Below the pieces are notes generated by a model. That model was not told where the DNA came from. It worked only from the letters and a program-made list of their open reading frames with translations, and ran no database searches. This document shows positions 25,563 through 33,394 of a stretch of 64,000 nt of DNA, one piece after another. Within the stretch, counting starts at the first letter, position 1, and every line of letters begins with the position of its first letter. Source of the DNA: Brevibacterium spongiae (GTDB lineage Bacteria > Actinomycetota > Actinomycetes > Actinomycetales > Brevibacteriaceae); NCBI RefSeq assembly GCF_026168515.1, contig NZ_CP093443.1:620001-684000 (forward strand). The letters run 5' to 3'. A program made the position numbers and the translations under genes.

Positions 25563-26373
25563 CGAGAATTCGTTCGACACCGGCAGCCTCCCCGAGGTGA
25601 CCAGGAACAACCCACCCGTCGTCGTCTGCGACAACGTCCACGTCCGCTACAAGACCCTGGCCACGGGCAAGAAGCTCAAGCTCGGCAGTAAGAACGTGAT
25701 GGGGCGGAAGCGGGAGCTGCGAGAGGTTCACGCCCTCAAGGGCATCAGCTTCGTCGCGCACAAGAACGAATCCATCGGCATCATCGGCAGCAACGGCTCC
25801 GGCAAGTCCACGCTCATGCGGTCGATCACCGGGTTGACCCCGACTTCCGAGGGCGCGATCTATGCGACGTCACGGCCGAACCTCCTCGGTGTCGGTGCCG
25901 CACTGATTCCGGATCTCTCCGGTGCTCGCAACATCATTCTCGGGTCCCTGGCTCTCGGGCTCACCCGTGATGAGATCGACGCGAAGTTCGATGACATCGT
26001 CGAGTTCACCGGGCTCGAGGACTTCATCGACCTGCCGATGCGCACGTACTCCTCGGGTATGTCCCAGCGTCTGAAGTTCGCGATTGCGACCTCGGTGCAA
26101 CACGAGATCCTCATCGTCGACGAGGCGCTCAACGTCGGTGACAAGAAGTTCCGTGACCGTTCCGAGGGCCGTATCCGTGCCATCCGTGAGAATGCCGGTA
26201 CCGTCTTCCTCGTCTCGCACTCGATGCGTACGATCAAGGACACGTGCAATCGCGCCCTGTGGATCGAGAAGGGGGAGCTGCTCGCCGACGGTCCGGCGCT
26301 CGAAGTCATTCGCAAGTACCAGGCCTTCACCAAGGAAGTGAAAGCGAAGGAAACCGAAGAAGAGCCGGGCTGA
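25555..26373 (+). CDS. Polysaccharide ABC exporter, ATPase subunit (TagH/Wzt-like)
   Basis: A 272-residue ATPase with Walker A IGSNGSGKSTLMRS, the signature YSSGMSQRLKFA, Walker B ILIVDEALNVGDKKF and the switch His in VSHSMRTI. The N-terminal extension before the Walker motif (RYKTLATGKKLKLGSKN) is typical of the TagH/Wzt class, but there is no C-terminal carbohydrate-binding domain. ATG at 25555 lies inside the end of the permease gene, so the subunits are co-translated. A terminator follows. Confidence 0.92.
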   Translation: MSDENSFDTGSLPEVTRNNPPVVVCDNVHVRYKTLATGKKLKLGSKNVMGRKRELREVHALKGISFVAHKNESIGIIGSNGSGKSTLMRSITGLTPTSEGAIYATSRPNLLGVGAALIPDLSGARNIILGSLALGLTRDEIDAKFDDIVEFTGLEDFIDLPMRTYSSGMSQRLKFAIATSVQHEILIVDEALNVGDKKFRDRSEGRIRAIRENAGTVFLVSHSMRTIKDTCNRALWIEKGELLADGPALEVIRKYQAFTKEVKAKETEEEPG

Positions 26374-26407
26374 GTTTCTTCTCGGCCCTTTCGGCTCTCG
26401 CCGAAAC

Positions 26408-26437
26408 CGGCCCCGTTCTCCGCTGAGGACGGGGCCG
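26408..26437. terminator. Terminator between exporter ATPase and UvrA-like genes
   Basis: CGGCCCCGT (26408-26416) pairs with ACGGGGCCG (26429-26437) across a 12-base loop, with T-runs beyond the right arm. It lies between two convergent genes only about 70 bases apart and probably serves both. Confidence 0.75.
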
Positions 26438-26443
26438 TTTCCG

Positions 26444-28987
26444 TCACCTCGTCTCAGCCAGATGACCTCTGAGGTACTCACCTGTCACGCTGTCTGAGGT
26501 TTCCGCGACGTGCCCAGGGGTTCCTGTCGCCACGATCTGCCCTCCGTCCTGGCCTCCGCCGGGTCCGAGGTCGATGATCCAATCGGCATTGGCGATCATG
26601 TCGAGGTCGTGTTCGATGACGAGCACCGTCCCGCCCTGATCGAGCAGCTGCTGGAAGACTCCGACGAGGACACGGACGTCGTCAGGATGCAGCCCCACCG
26701 TCGGTTCGTCGAAGACGAAGAGCGTGTGCTTCTGCGATTTCCCGAGTTCGGTGGCGAGCTTGAGTCGCTGGGCCTCACCGCCGGACAGAGCCGGAGTGGC
26801 CTCGTGAAGAGTGAGATACCCGAGCCCCACGTCCTCCAATGCTTCCAGCCGGGCATGGACCTTGCGCATCGCGGTGAGGTGGGGGAGCGCCTCGGTGACG
26901 GTGAGCGCCAACAGCTCCGGCAGCGACTGCAGCTGACCATCGGCATCCGAAGGGCGGCAGTACTCGTCCGCGTCGGGACTGTAGCGTCGCCCTTCGCACT
27001 CAGGACAGGGAATGTCGACGTCGGGGAGGAACTGGACATCGAGCGTGATCTCGCCGGTGCCTTCGCATTTCGGGCAGCGCAGCGAGCCCGTGTTGTAGGA
27101 GAAGTCCCCGGCCGTCAGCCCGGCATCCTTCGCGGAATCGAGTCGAGCATAGGCGCGGCGAAGGTCATCGAGCACGCCGGAATAGGTCGCCACGGTGGAG
27201 CGGACGTTGATGCCGATCGGGGTGGCGTCGACGACGTTGACCCGTTCGATCCCGCCGGCTTCGAGTTCACGCACATGAGACGGCATCGCACGCTCGTCCC
27301 CGGCGGCCTCGGCCTTGAGCGCGGGGACGAGACTGTCGAGGACAAGCGTGCTCTTGCCCGATCCTGAGACTCCGGTCACGACGGTGAGCCGCTTGCGTGG
27401 GATCTCGGTCTCCAGGGCGTGGACGGTGTGGATCGGTGAGGTGAGCAGTCGGATGCGACCGTGGTCGACGATCTCGGCTTCGGGTGCGGGAGTGCGTACG
27501 AGGGCGTCGGCGCGGCCGGTGAGGTAGGGACCGATGCGGGAGTCCGGGTGTGCGTCGAGTTCGGCGACGCTGCCTTCGGCCACGACCGAGCCGCCGTCCT
27601 TGCCGGAGCCGGGGCCGATTTCGATGAGATGGTCGGCTTCGCGGAGGACGAGCGGGTCGTGGTCGACCATGACCACGGAGTTCCCCTCCTCGAGGAGGTC
27701 AGCGATCACACCCTGCAGGCCTTTGATGTTCGAGGGGTGGAGGCCGATCGAGGGTTCGTCGAGGACGTAGAGGACGCCGGTGGTCTCATTCCGGACGGCA
27801 CGAGAGAGTTGGACTCGTTGGCGTTCACCGGTCGACAGAGACGAACCGGCCCGGTCGAGGCCGAGGTATCCGAGGCCGAGGTCGAGCAGCCTGCGAGCCA
27901 TGCCGAGGAGTGCGTCCACCAGCGACCGAGCCATCGGCTGCATGGGCGTGGGGAGAGTGCCTGGAACGCCTGCCGCCCAATCGACGACTTCGTCCAGGGT
28001 CATCGCAGTCGCATCGGCCAGCCCGAGATCGCCGATGCGCGGTGCCCGGGCTGCCGGGGAGAGACGCGTGCCTTCGCAGTCGGGGCAGACCTGTTCGGAG
28101 AGGAACCGGCTGACGCGGGCGAACCGCTTCTCAGTGTCGGCGCGTTTGAGTTCTTCGGTCACCGTCAGGCGGGCGTTGCGGAAGGTGAAGTCGAGGTCGT
28201 GCAGTCCCTTCTTCGAGGTGACGGTGATGTGCTTCTTCTCTTCGGGGCCGGCGAAGACGATGTCGCGTTCCCAGTCCTCGAGCTCGCTCCAGGGCACATC
28301 GGTGCGGACGCCGAATTCGCGGGCGATCTGGGGCTGGACGTTGAAGCCGAACATCTGCCAGGGAATGACGGTGCCGTCGTCGATGGACTTGTTCGGGTCG
28401 CGGATGAGGGAGTCGTCATCGACCTCACTGATCGTGCCGATGCCCTCACAGCGGGGACACGCTCCACCGGAATTGAAGGCCAGCGCCTCGGCGCCGGGAG
28501 CTTCAACGGTCTCACCGCATTCCGGGCAGGCGAAGGGTTCTTCGGCGGCGACGTCGAGCGTCGGTTCCTGCCGGTGCCCGTTCGGGCAGACGTGGGAGGC
28601 CAGCCGGGAGAACATCAGCCGGATGACGTTGAGCAGCTCGGTCGAGGTGCCGAAGGTCGAACGGACTCCGGGCACGCCGGGCCGCTGCCGCAGAGCCAGC
28701 GCTGCGGGGATGTGGCGGACCGAGTCGACGTCGGCGCGGGCGGCCTGTCCCATGCGTCGGCGGGTGTAGGTGGATAGGGCTTCGATGTAGCGGCGGGAGC
28801 CCTCGGCGTAGAGGACGCCCATGGCCAGCGAGGACTTGCCGGATCCGGAGACTCCGGCGATGGCGACGAGGGTATTCAGCGGAACGTCGATGTCGATCTC
28901 GCGGAGATTATGGACGCGCGCGCCACGGACTTCGACCGCTGCTGCAGGGGATGCGGCAGGGGAGAGATGCTGTGCTTGGGTCGACAT
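26444..28987 (-). CDS. UvrA-like ABC ATPase, short form
   Basis: An 847-residue protein with two UvrA-type ABC modules: Walker [14 protein letters not shown] near residue 45 and [13 protein letters not shown] near 540, with signatures [10 protein letters not shown] and [10 protein letters not shown]. Zinc-binding CxxC pairs occur ([32 protein letters not shown]). At 847 residues it is about 100 shorter than housekeeping UvrA (about 950), like the class II UvrA/DrrC proteins linked to drug resistance or to unknown DNA functions. TACGAT (28994-28999) is six bases before the ATG, so the message is probably leaderless. Confidence 0.87.
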   Translation of the reverse strand: MSTQAQHLSPAASPAAAVEVRGARVHNLREIDIDVPLNTLVAIAGVSGSGKSSLAMGVLYAEGSRRYIEALSTYTRRRMGQAARADVDSVRHIPAALALRQRPGVPGVRSTFGTSTELLNVIRLMFSRLASHVCPNGHRQEPTLDVAAEEPFACPECGETVEAPGAEALAFNSGGACPRCEGIGTISEVDDDSLIRDPNKSIDDGTVIPWQMFGFNVQPQIAREFGVRTDVPWSELEDWERDIVFAGPEEKKHITVTSKKGLHDLDFTFRNARLTVTEELKRADTEKRFARVSRFLSEQVCPDCEGTRLSPAARAPRIGDLGLADATAMTLDEVVDWAAGVPGTLPTPMQPMARSLVDALLGMARRLLDLGLGYLGLDRAGSSLSTGERQRVQLSRAVRNETTGVLYVLDEPSIGLHPSNIKGLQGVIADLLEEGNSVVMVDHDPLVLREADHLIEIGPGSGKDGGSVVAEGSVAELDAHPDSRIGPYLTGRADALVRTPAPEAEIVDHGRIRLLTSPIHTVHALETEIPRKRLTVVTGVSGSGKSTLVLDSLVPALKAEAAGDERAMPSHVRELEAGGIERVNVVDATPIGINVRSTVATYSGVLDDLRRAYARLDSAKDAGLTAGDFSYNTGSLRCPKCEGTGEITLDVQFLPDVDIPCPECEGRRYSPDADEYCRPSDADGQLQSLPELLALTVTEALPHLTAMRKVHARLEALEDVGLGYLTLHEATPALSGGEAQRLKLATELGKSQKHTLFVFDEPTVGLHPDDVRVLVGVFQQLLDQGGTVLVIEHDLDMIANADWIIDLGPGGGQDGGQIVATGTPGHVAETSDSVTGEYLRGHLAETR

Positions 28988-29454
28988 ATCGTGATCGTAA
29001 CAACCGGCACTGACGCAGAATCCGACGCATGAGGTCTGAGGCCCGAAGCATCGGGGCCATCATATGTTCGAAACTCGCCGAGGTAACGGGAGCGCCCGCA
29101 TTCAGTCCAACCGAAACTCTGCAAAGTGTTCATTTCAAACTCTGCAAAGTGTTCAGTTCAGTTTCTGCAATCTGTTCAGTTTGAGTTCTGCAAAGTGTTC
29201 AGTTCAGCAGTCCGTCCGCGTAGAAACCGGAAAGCAGGGGAAGCCAGAGGCACTCATCGTCATTACCTCAACTGGCAGCGCAGGGCGGAGGCCAGACGGT
29301 GTGAATGTCGTTCCGATCACTGCGTTGTCGGCTTAACGACACGGCCGCCCATTGAGACAACCAATGACTTCCCAGAACCATCTCATTAGACTCATCTGCT
29401 GAGAAGCAAAGGCGCCTCCAACCGATCCACCAAGCCAACCAGAAGAGGCACACG
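28988..29454. other. 467-bp intergenic region with repeat array
   Basis: No gene is supported between the divergent UvrA-like and MHS transporter genes. The stretch holds the UvrA-like promoter near 28994, four 23-bp direct repeats (29118-29209, listed separately) and an AGAAGAGG ribosome-binding site just before the transporter ATG at 29455. Local AT content around the repeats is clearly higher than in flanking genes. Confidence 0.5.
29118..29209 (+). repeat. Four tandem 23-bp repeats
   Basis: Copies begin at 29118, 29141, 29164 and 29187, exactly 23 bases apart. The shared core is TCTGCAAAGTGTTCAGTT; copy 1 has ATTT for AGTT and copy 3 has TCTG for AGTG in the middle. Twenty-three is not a multiple of three, so the array is not coding. 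The spacing is close to two helical turns, as expected for a row of protein-binding sites on one DNA face. It lies between divergent promoters. Confidence 0.8.
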
Positions 29455-30726
29455 ATGACTGAGACACCCGTCGAGTCCCGCGAAGAGAAGTCGCGGGCAA
29501 GGAAGGCCGTAGTCGCGGCCGGTCTGGGCAATGCGCTCGAGTGGTATGACATCATCCTGTTCGGGTTCATGGCCACATCCATCACCGCGGTCTTCTACCC
29601 CGGCGAGGGCCTGTCCGCGCAGCTGATGACCTGGGCGACGTTCGCGATCACCTTCGTCGTCCGACCCCTCGGCGCTGTGCTCATCGGCCGCTATGCCGAC
29701 AAGCACGGTCGCAAGTCCGCGCTGTCGCTGACGATCGGGCTGATGACGCTCGGTGTGTTCATCATCGTCGTCCTGCCCGGCGAGGCCACCATCGGCATTT
29801 GGGCGTCGATCGGCCTCATCATCGCTCGCATCATCCAGGGCATCTCCGCTGGCGGCGAATTCGGTTCGGCCACCGCCTTCCTCACCGAGAACGCCAAACG
29901 CGGCAAGGCCTACTACGCCTCCTTCCAGACCGCGACGCAGGGCATCTCGATGTTCCTCGCCGCCGGAGTCTCCTGGATCTTCAGCTCGACCCTGAGCGAA
30001 GAGGCTCTGCACTCCTGGGGCTGGCGCGTGGCCTTCGCCATCGGTCTGCTCATCGGGCCCGTCGGCTGGTACATCCGCTCGAAGATGGACGACACCCCTG
30101 AGTTCAAGGCCGCCGAGAAGACCGACAACCCGCTGCGCGTCCTCCTCGGTGAGCACTTCGGCCGCCTCTTCGCCGCGTTCCTCATCATCGCGATGGCCAC
30201 GATCTCGGTCTACCTCATCACGTACCTGCCGCAGTTCGCCGTCACTAACCTTGGCCTCGACGCCTGGGCGGCGTTCCCGGGCGCCGTCGTCGCCGGCCTC
30301 ATCACTCTCATCGGCGCCCCGTTCGCCGGCCGCCTGGCCGACCGAGTGGGCCCGACGACCGTGATGATCCCAACGGCGATCGTCGGCATCATCGCTGGCT
30401 GGCCGATGTTCATCCTTCTGGAAGCTAACCCTACGATTCCCGTCCTCACCCTGTGCGAGGCGATCGTCGGCCTGTTCATGGTCTTCTACTTCGGCCCGAT
30501 GCCGGCCCTGCTCTCCGAGCTGTTCCCCGTCAAGGTCCGCAGCTCCGGCATGACCATCGCCTACAGCTTCGGTGTCGCGATCTTCGGCGGCTTCGCCCCG
30601 CTCATCCTCACCGCACTGCTCGGCGCGACGGGTCTGCTGACCGTGCCCGGCTTCTACTACGCGGGACTGTCCCTGCTCTCCCTCATCGGCGTCATCGTCG
30701 CACGGAAGGTGTACAAGCAGCGCTGA
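29455..30726 (+). CDS. MHS-family MFS transporter
   Basis: A 423-residue metabolite:proton symporter of the MHS group (proline/betaine, dicarboxylate and shikimate carriers). Diagnostic are AAGLGNALEWYDIILFG in the first helix, the loop GRYADKHGRKSAL between helices 2 and 3, and GISAGGEFGSA in helix 4. About twelve membrane segments are visible. AGAAGAGG precedes the ATG. The substrate cannot be read from sequence. The 23-bp repeat array starts 337 bases upstream and may regulate it. Confidence 0.88.
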   Translation: MTETPVESREEKSRARKAVVAAGLGNALEWYDIILFGFMATSITAVFYPGEGLSAQLMTWATFAITFVVRPLGAVLIGRYADKHGRKSALSLTIGLMTLGVFIIVVLPGEATIGIWASIGLIIARIIQGISAGGEFGSATAFLTENAKRGKAYYASFQTATQGISMFLAAGVSWIFSSTLSEEALHSWGWRVAFAIGLLIGPVGWYIRSKMDDTPEFKAAEKTDNPLRVLLGEHFGRLFAAFLIIAMATISVYLITYLPQFAVTNLGLDAWAAFPGAVVAGLITLIGAPFAGRLADRVGPTTVMIPTAIVGIIAGWPMFILLEANPTIPVLTLCEAIVGLFMVFYFGPMPALLSELFPVKVRSSGMTIAYSFGVAIFGGFAPLILTALLGATGLLTVPGFYYAGLSLLSLIGVIVARKVYKQR

Positions 30727-30800
30727 CCGCCCAGTTCGCCCTCGCCGAGGCGGCCCACCGTCCCCGCGGACCCGCCCCCGCCGTCGTGGTGCCCTTGCAC

Positions 30801-30862
30801 CCGCGGGTTCGAAGTGTGGGCGCACACCCTTTGGGGTATGCGCCCACACTTCGAACCCGCGG
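30801..30862. repeat. Long perfect inverted repeat
   Basis: Two perfect 24-base arms (30801-30824 and 30839-30862) flank a 14-base loop. With one mismatch the stem extends outward to 30797 and 30866, and the loop can add a small inner stem. The core ACCCGCGGATGC at 30855-30866 recurs at 30923-30934, outside the hairpin. This is far longer than a normal terminator and looks like a REP-type element or a small palindromic mobile unit. It follows the MHS gene and could also end its transcript. Confidence 0.8.
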
Positions 30863-30945
30863 ATGCTGATGTACCGGCGTCACAGGGTGCAGATTTGTGA
30901 GTGAGCCGATCCGTACGGCGCACACCCGCGGATGCGCCCGTCATG

Positions 30946-30987
30946 CAACGGACCCGACCCTGCCGAGGTGCAGAGTCGGGTCCGTTG
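30946..30987. terminator. Terminator between MHS and TauE/SafE genes
   Basis: CAACGGACCCGAC (30946-30958) pairs perfectly with GTCGGGTCCGTTG (30975-30987) across a 16-base loop. It lies 24 bases past the stop codon of the minus-strand permease gene and probably terminates that gene. Confidence 0.8.
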
Positions 30988-31011
30988 CCGTATCGCGTGA
31001 CCTGAGGAACC

Positions 31012-31920
31012 TCAGCTGCCGACCGGCACCTCTTCCGCGGCCTCCTCAGCCTTGCGGGTCTTCGCCGCGATCCGTTCGAGGCGGGCGACGTGGGTGAGCA
31101 GCGCGACCCAGATGACCGCGAGGACGCCGACAGCGAGCCACACAGTCGACGCTTCCACCCCGAAGGCGAGCAGAATGGTGCGGACGTTCGTGAGGATGAT
31201 GATTCCGCCCGCGGCGACGGCCAGCACCTTTGCGGGCAGCAGCTTCACCAGCCATGCGGCGAACGGCGCGGCGATGACACCGCCGACGAGCAGTGCGCCC
31301 ACGATCTTCCAGTCGATGCCCTGCGACCCGAGCGCGATGAGGAAGCCCAGCGAACCGCCGACGGCCACGACGAACTCACTCGTATCGATCGACCCGACAA
31401 CCTTCCGCGGCTCCAAACGTCCTGAGGAGAGCAGCGTCGTCGTCCCGACCGGCCCCCAGCCGCCTCCGCCGACCGCATCGAGCGTTCCGCCGACGAGCCC
31501 GATCGGGACGAGCATCTTCGCGCTCGGCCGTGACTTGAATGTCGGACGCGCACCGCCGAGTGCGAGGAACCGCCAGACCACATAGACGCCGAGCGCCAAC
31601 AGGATCCCCGAGATCCACGGGGTCGCCGCATCCCCGTCCAGGCTCGCAAGGAACGTCGACCCTGCGATCGCCCCGACGAACCCCGGACCGGCCAGAATCG
31701 CCACAGTCCGCCAGTCGACATTGCCGAACTTGTGGTGCGAGATCCCCGACACCAATGTCGTCCCCAACTCGGAGAAATGCACCGCCGCCGAGGCGGCCGC
31801 AGGTGCCGTACCCGCCGCCAGCAGCAGCGTGGTTGAGGTGACCCCGTAGGCCATGCCCAGGGATCCGTCGATGAGCTGAGCGATGAGTCCGACGATCCCG
31901 AGGACGATGAGCTGACGCAT
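31012..31920 (-). CDS. TauE/SafE family permease
   Basis: A 302-residue membrane protein with about eight to nine helices and two copies of the family's glycine-rich motif (LIDGSLGMAYGVTSTTLL near residue 15 and GTLDAVGGGGWGPVGTTTLL in the middle). Members move sulfite, sulfoacetate or related anions. ATG at 31918-31920 is taken although the frame continues to 31992. It is divergent from the sulfate-reduction operon, so a role in sulfite export or sulfur-anion import is a reasonable inference. No CysTWA or SulP sulfate importer is seen in the window. Confidence 0.85.
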   Translation of the reverse strand: MRQLIVLGIVGLIAQLIDGSLGMAYGVTSTTLLLAAGTAPAAASAAVHFSELGTTLVSGISHHKFGNVDWRTVAILAGPGFVGAIAGSTFLASLDGDAATPWISGILLALGVYVVWRFLALGGARPTFKSRPSAKMLVPIGLVGGTLDAVGGGGWGPVGTTTLLSSGRLEPRKVVGSIDTSEFVVAVGGSLGFLIALGSQGIDWKIVGALLVGGVIAAPFAAWLVKLLPAKVLAVAAGGIIILTNVRTILLAFGVEASTVWLAVGVLAVIWVALLTHVARLERIAAKTRKAEEAAEEVPVGS

Positions 31921-32077
31921 GAGTGCGGCCTTTCGTAGTCGATGCGAAGAGGTTTCGAACGCAAACACTACCCAATGTGTTGAGCAGAACAATGCGAATG
32001 CGGGGTTCGCGGCGAACTCGTACGGTTTAAGTCGAAAGATGACGCCAGCCCAGTGTTGACGCAGATGACATCAGTGT

Positions 32078-32106
32078 TTGGCGCACTGTGGCCGATCGGC
32101 TACGCT
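32078..32106 (+). promoter_or_regulatory. Promoter for leaderless ORF and chelatase
   Basis: TTGGCG (32078-32083), a 17-base spacer and TACGCT (32101-32106) make a promoter whose predicted start coincides with the ATG at 32113, six bases after the -10 box. Transcription would therefore begin at or next to the start codon of the 25-codon ORF. Confidence 0.6.
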
Positions 32107-32112
32107 GACCGC

Positions 32113-32190
32113 ATGACAGCTGCCGCTGCGACAATCGCAGACTCTGCCCGCTCATTCGTTGAGCAATTCATCGACAGGGAGGTGAGATGA
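32113..32190 (+). CDS. 25-codon leaderless upstream ORF
   Basis: ATG at 32113 opens 25 codons that end in TGA at 32188-32190. The stop overlaps the ATG of the chelatase gene (32187) as ATGA. The peptide starts MTAAAATIADS and ends QFIDREVR; it has no Cys or Met run, so a cysteine-attenuator like those known in mycobacteria is not evident. GGGAGG inside its last codons is the ribosome-binding site of the next gene. The -10 box six bases upstream indicates leaderless translation. Its role may simply be translational coupling. Confidence 0.5.
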   Translation: MTAAAATIADSARSFVEQFIDREVR

Positions 32191-33131
32191 CGGCGTTGCC
32201 CTCTCTTGGCCTCATCTCCCACGGCACCTCATCGCCCGAGGGGCAGGCGCTCATCGAAGCCCTCGCGGCCGCGGTCGCCGATGACCTGCGCACTCGCGGG
32301 CTCGTCGGTGAGGTGATGCTCGGTCATGTCGACGTACAGCAGCCCGATGTCGCCGAGGTGCTCGATCGGCTGCCGCATGATCGTCCCGTCGTACTCGTGC
32401 CGCTTCTGCTCTCGCCGGGGTATCACGTCCACGTCGACCTCGCCGAGGCGGTCGCCCAGGCCGGCGGTCCCGCCGCCCCGAATGCGCCGAGTGCAGGCGA
32501 CACTGCCACCGCGAGTGCTGCGAGTGCAGGAGGCTCAGTGGCGCCGAGCGCGCCGAGTGCGGTCGCCCAGGCCGCCCGTACGGACGGAGCAGATGCGCCC
32601 GCCCGCGACATCCGCCTCGCCCCGACCTTGGGCCCGGATCCACGGCTGGCGACGATCCTCGCCGACCGTCTCCCGCCGCTGCGCGACGGCGACGAGGTGG
32701 TGCTTGCCGCAGCAGGCTCCAGCGACGAACGTGCCAACGAGTCCTGTCGCGAGATGGGCCAGATGTTGTCCCACGAAATCGGCCGTCCCGTCGCAGTCGG
32801 ATTCCATGCCGGCGGGGGAGTGAAACTCAAAGGCATTGTTGAGCAGAAATTCAGCCAAGACGAAGAGCGTGGAGAATGGCTCGTTCTGGCGAATTATCTG
32901 CTCGCCCCCGGCTTCTTCGATGACCTCGGAAGAGGACTCATCGCAGACACCGGCAGCGTCCTTGCTCCGCCGCTGCTGACCCGGCAGTCCGAGGAGCAGC
33001 CCCCGGTGAGCTCCTCCTCCGCGCAGCCCGATCCTGGCTCAGCAATTTCAGAGTCGGACATCATCCCAGGTGGCAGTGTTCCGAACCTGCTCGTCGACAT
33101 CGTCCGCGACCGCTTCCTCGCGGTTCTCTGA
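32187..33131 (+). CDS. Sirohydrochlorin ferrochelatase (CbiX-like)
   Basis: A 314-residue two-lobed chelatase that inserts iron into sirohydrochlorin to make siroheme for sulfite reductase. The N-terminal lobe has LISHGTSSPEG with the metal-binding His and LLLSPGYHVHVDL. The C-terminal lobe repeats the pattern with VLAAAGSSDERAN and VGFHAGGGVKL. Between the lobes is an Ala/Ser-rich insertion (about residues 98-135) with repeated PSA units, not expected in the family. The gene precedes the sulfite reductase operon and fits that role; a cobalt chelatase function is less likely because no cobalamin genes are near. Confidence 0.88.
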   Translation: MTALPSLGLISHGTSSPEGQALIEALAAAVADDLRTRGLVGEVMLGHVDVQQPDVAEVLDRLPHDRPVVLVPLLLSPGYHVHVDLAEAVAQAGGPAAPNAPSAGDTATASAASAGGSVAPSAPSAVAQAARTDGADAPARDIRLAPTLGPDPRLATILADRLPPLRDGDEVVLAAAGSSDERANESCREMGQMLSHEIGRPVAVGFHAGGGVKLKGIVEQKFSQDEERGEWLVLANYLLAPGFFDDLGRGLIADTGSVLAPPLLTRQSEEQPPVSSSSAQPDPGSAISESDIIPGGSVPNLLVDIVRDRFLAVL

Positions 33132-33327
33132 GGCAGACCCGACGCAGACGCCCATACGGCCGCCCGCCTGACCGCCGACCTGACAGCACGCCCTCCCATC
33201 GATCCCGAGCCCCGCACCCACGAAACGCGGCAAGCCCGACTCAAGCCCCGCCTCGGCGAATTCCCAGCAGAATATAGGGTTCTGTGACGGGATATGTCGC
33301 CGTGTGAAACTATTCGTCGAACCAAAG

Positions 33328-33356
33328 TTGTTGAGCAATCGAAGTTCTTGTAGCGT
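33328..33356 (+). promoter_or_regulatory. Promoter of sulfate-reduction operon
   Basis: TTGTTG (33328-33333), a 17-base spacer and TAGCGT (33351-33356) precede the sulfite reductase start by about 40 bases. The -35 box overlaps one of four GTTGAGCA words found in this kilobase, so it could be a regulator target. Confidence 0.5.
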
Positions 33357-33394
33357 GACTCACCACTGGTTCCCATCAGCGTTTGGAGACATCC

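Noticed and set aside
29118-29209. Possible CRISPR array
   Set aside because: The 23-base units are contiguous with no spacers and there are no cas genes nearby.
29392-30849. Open frame of 485 codons antisense to the MHS transporter
   Set aside because: The product is rich in Asp, Arg and Gly without any domain; it also runs across the inverted repeat at 30801.
30801-30862. tRNA gene suggested by GGTTCGAA
   Set aside because: The sequence folds as one long hairpin; no acceptor stem, anticodon arm or D arm can be drawn.
32113-32190. Cysteine-responsive attenuator peptide
   Set aside because: The 25-codon frame has no cysteine codons, so the known mycobacterial mechanism does not apply as such.
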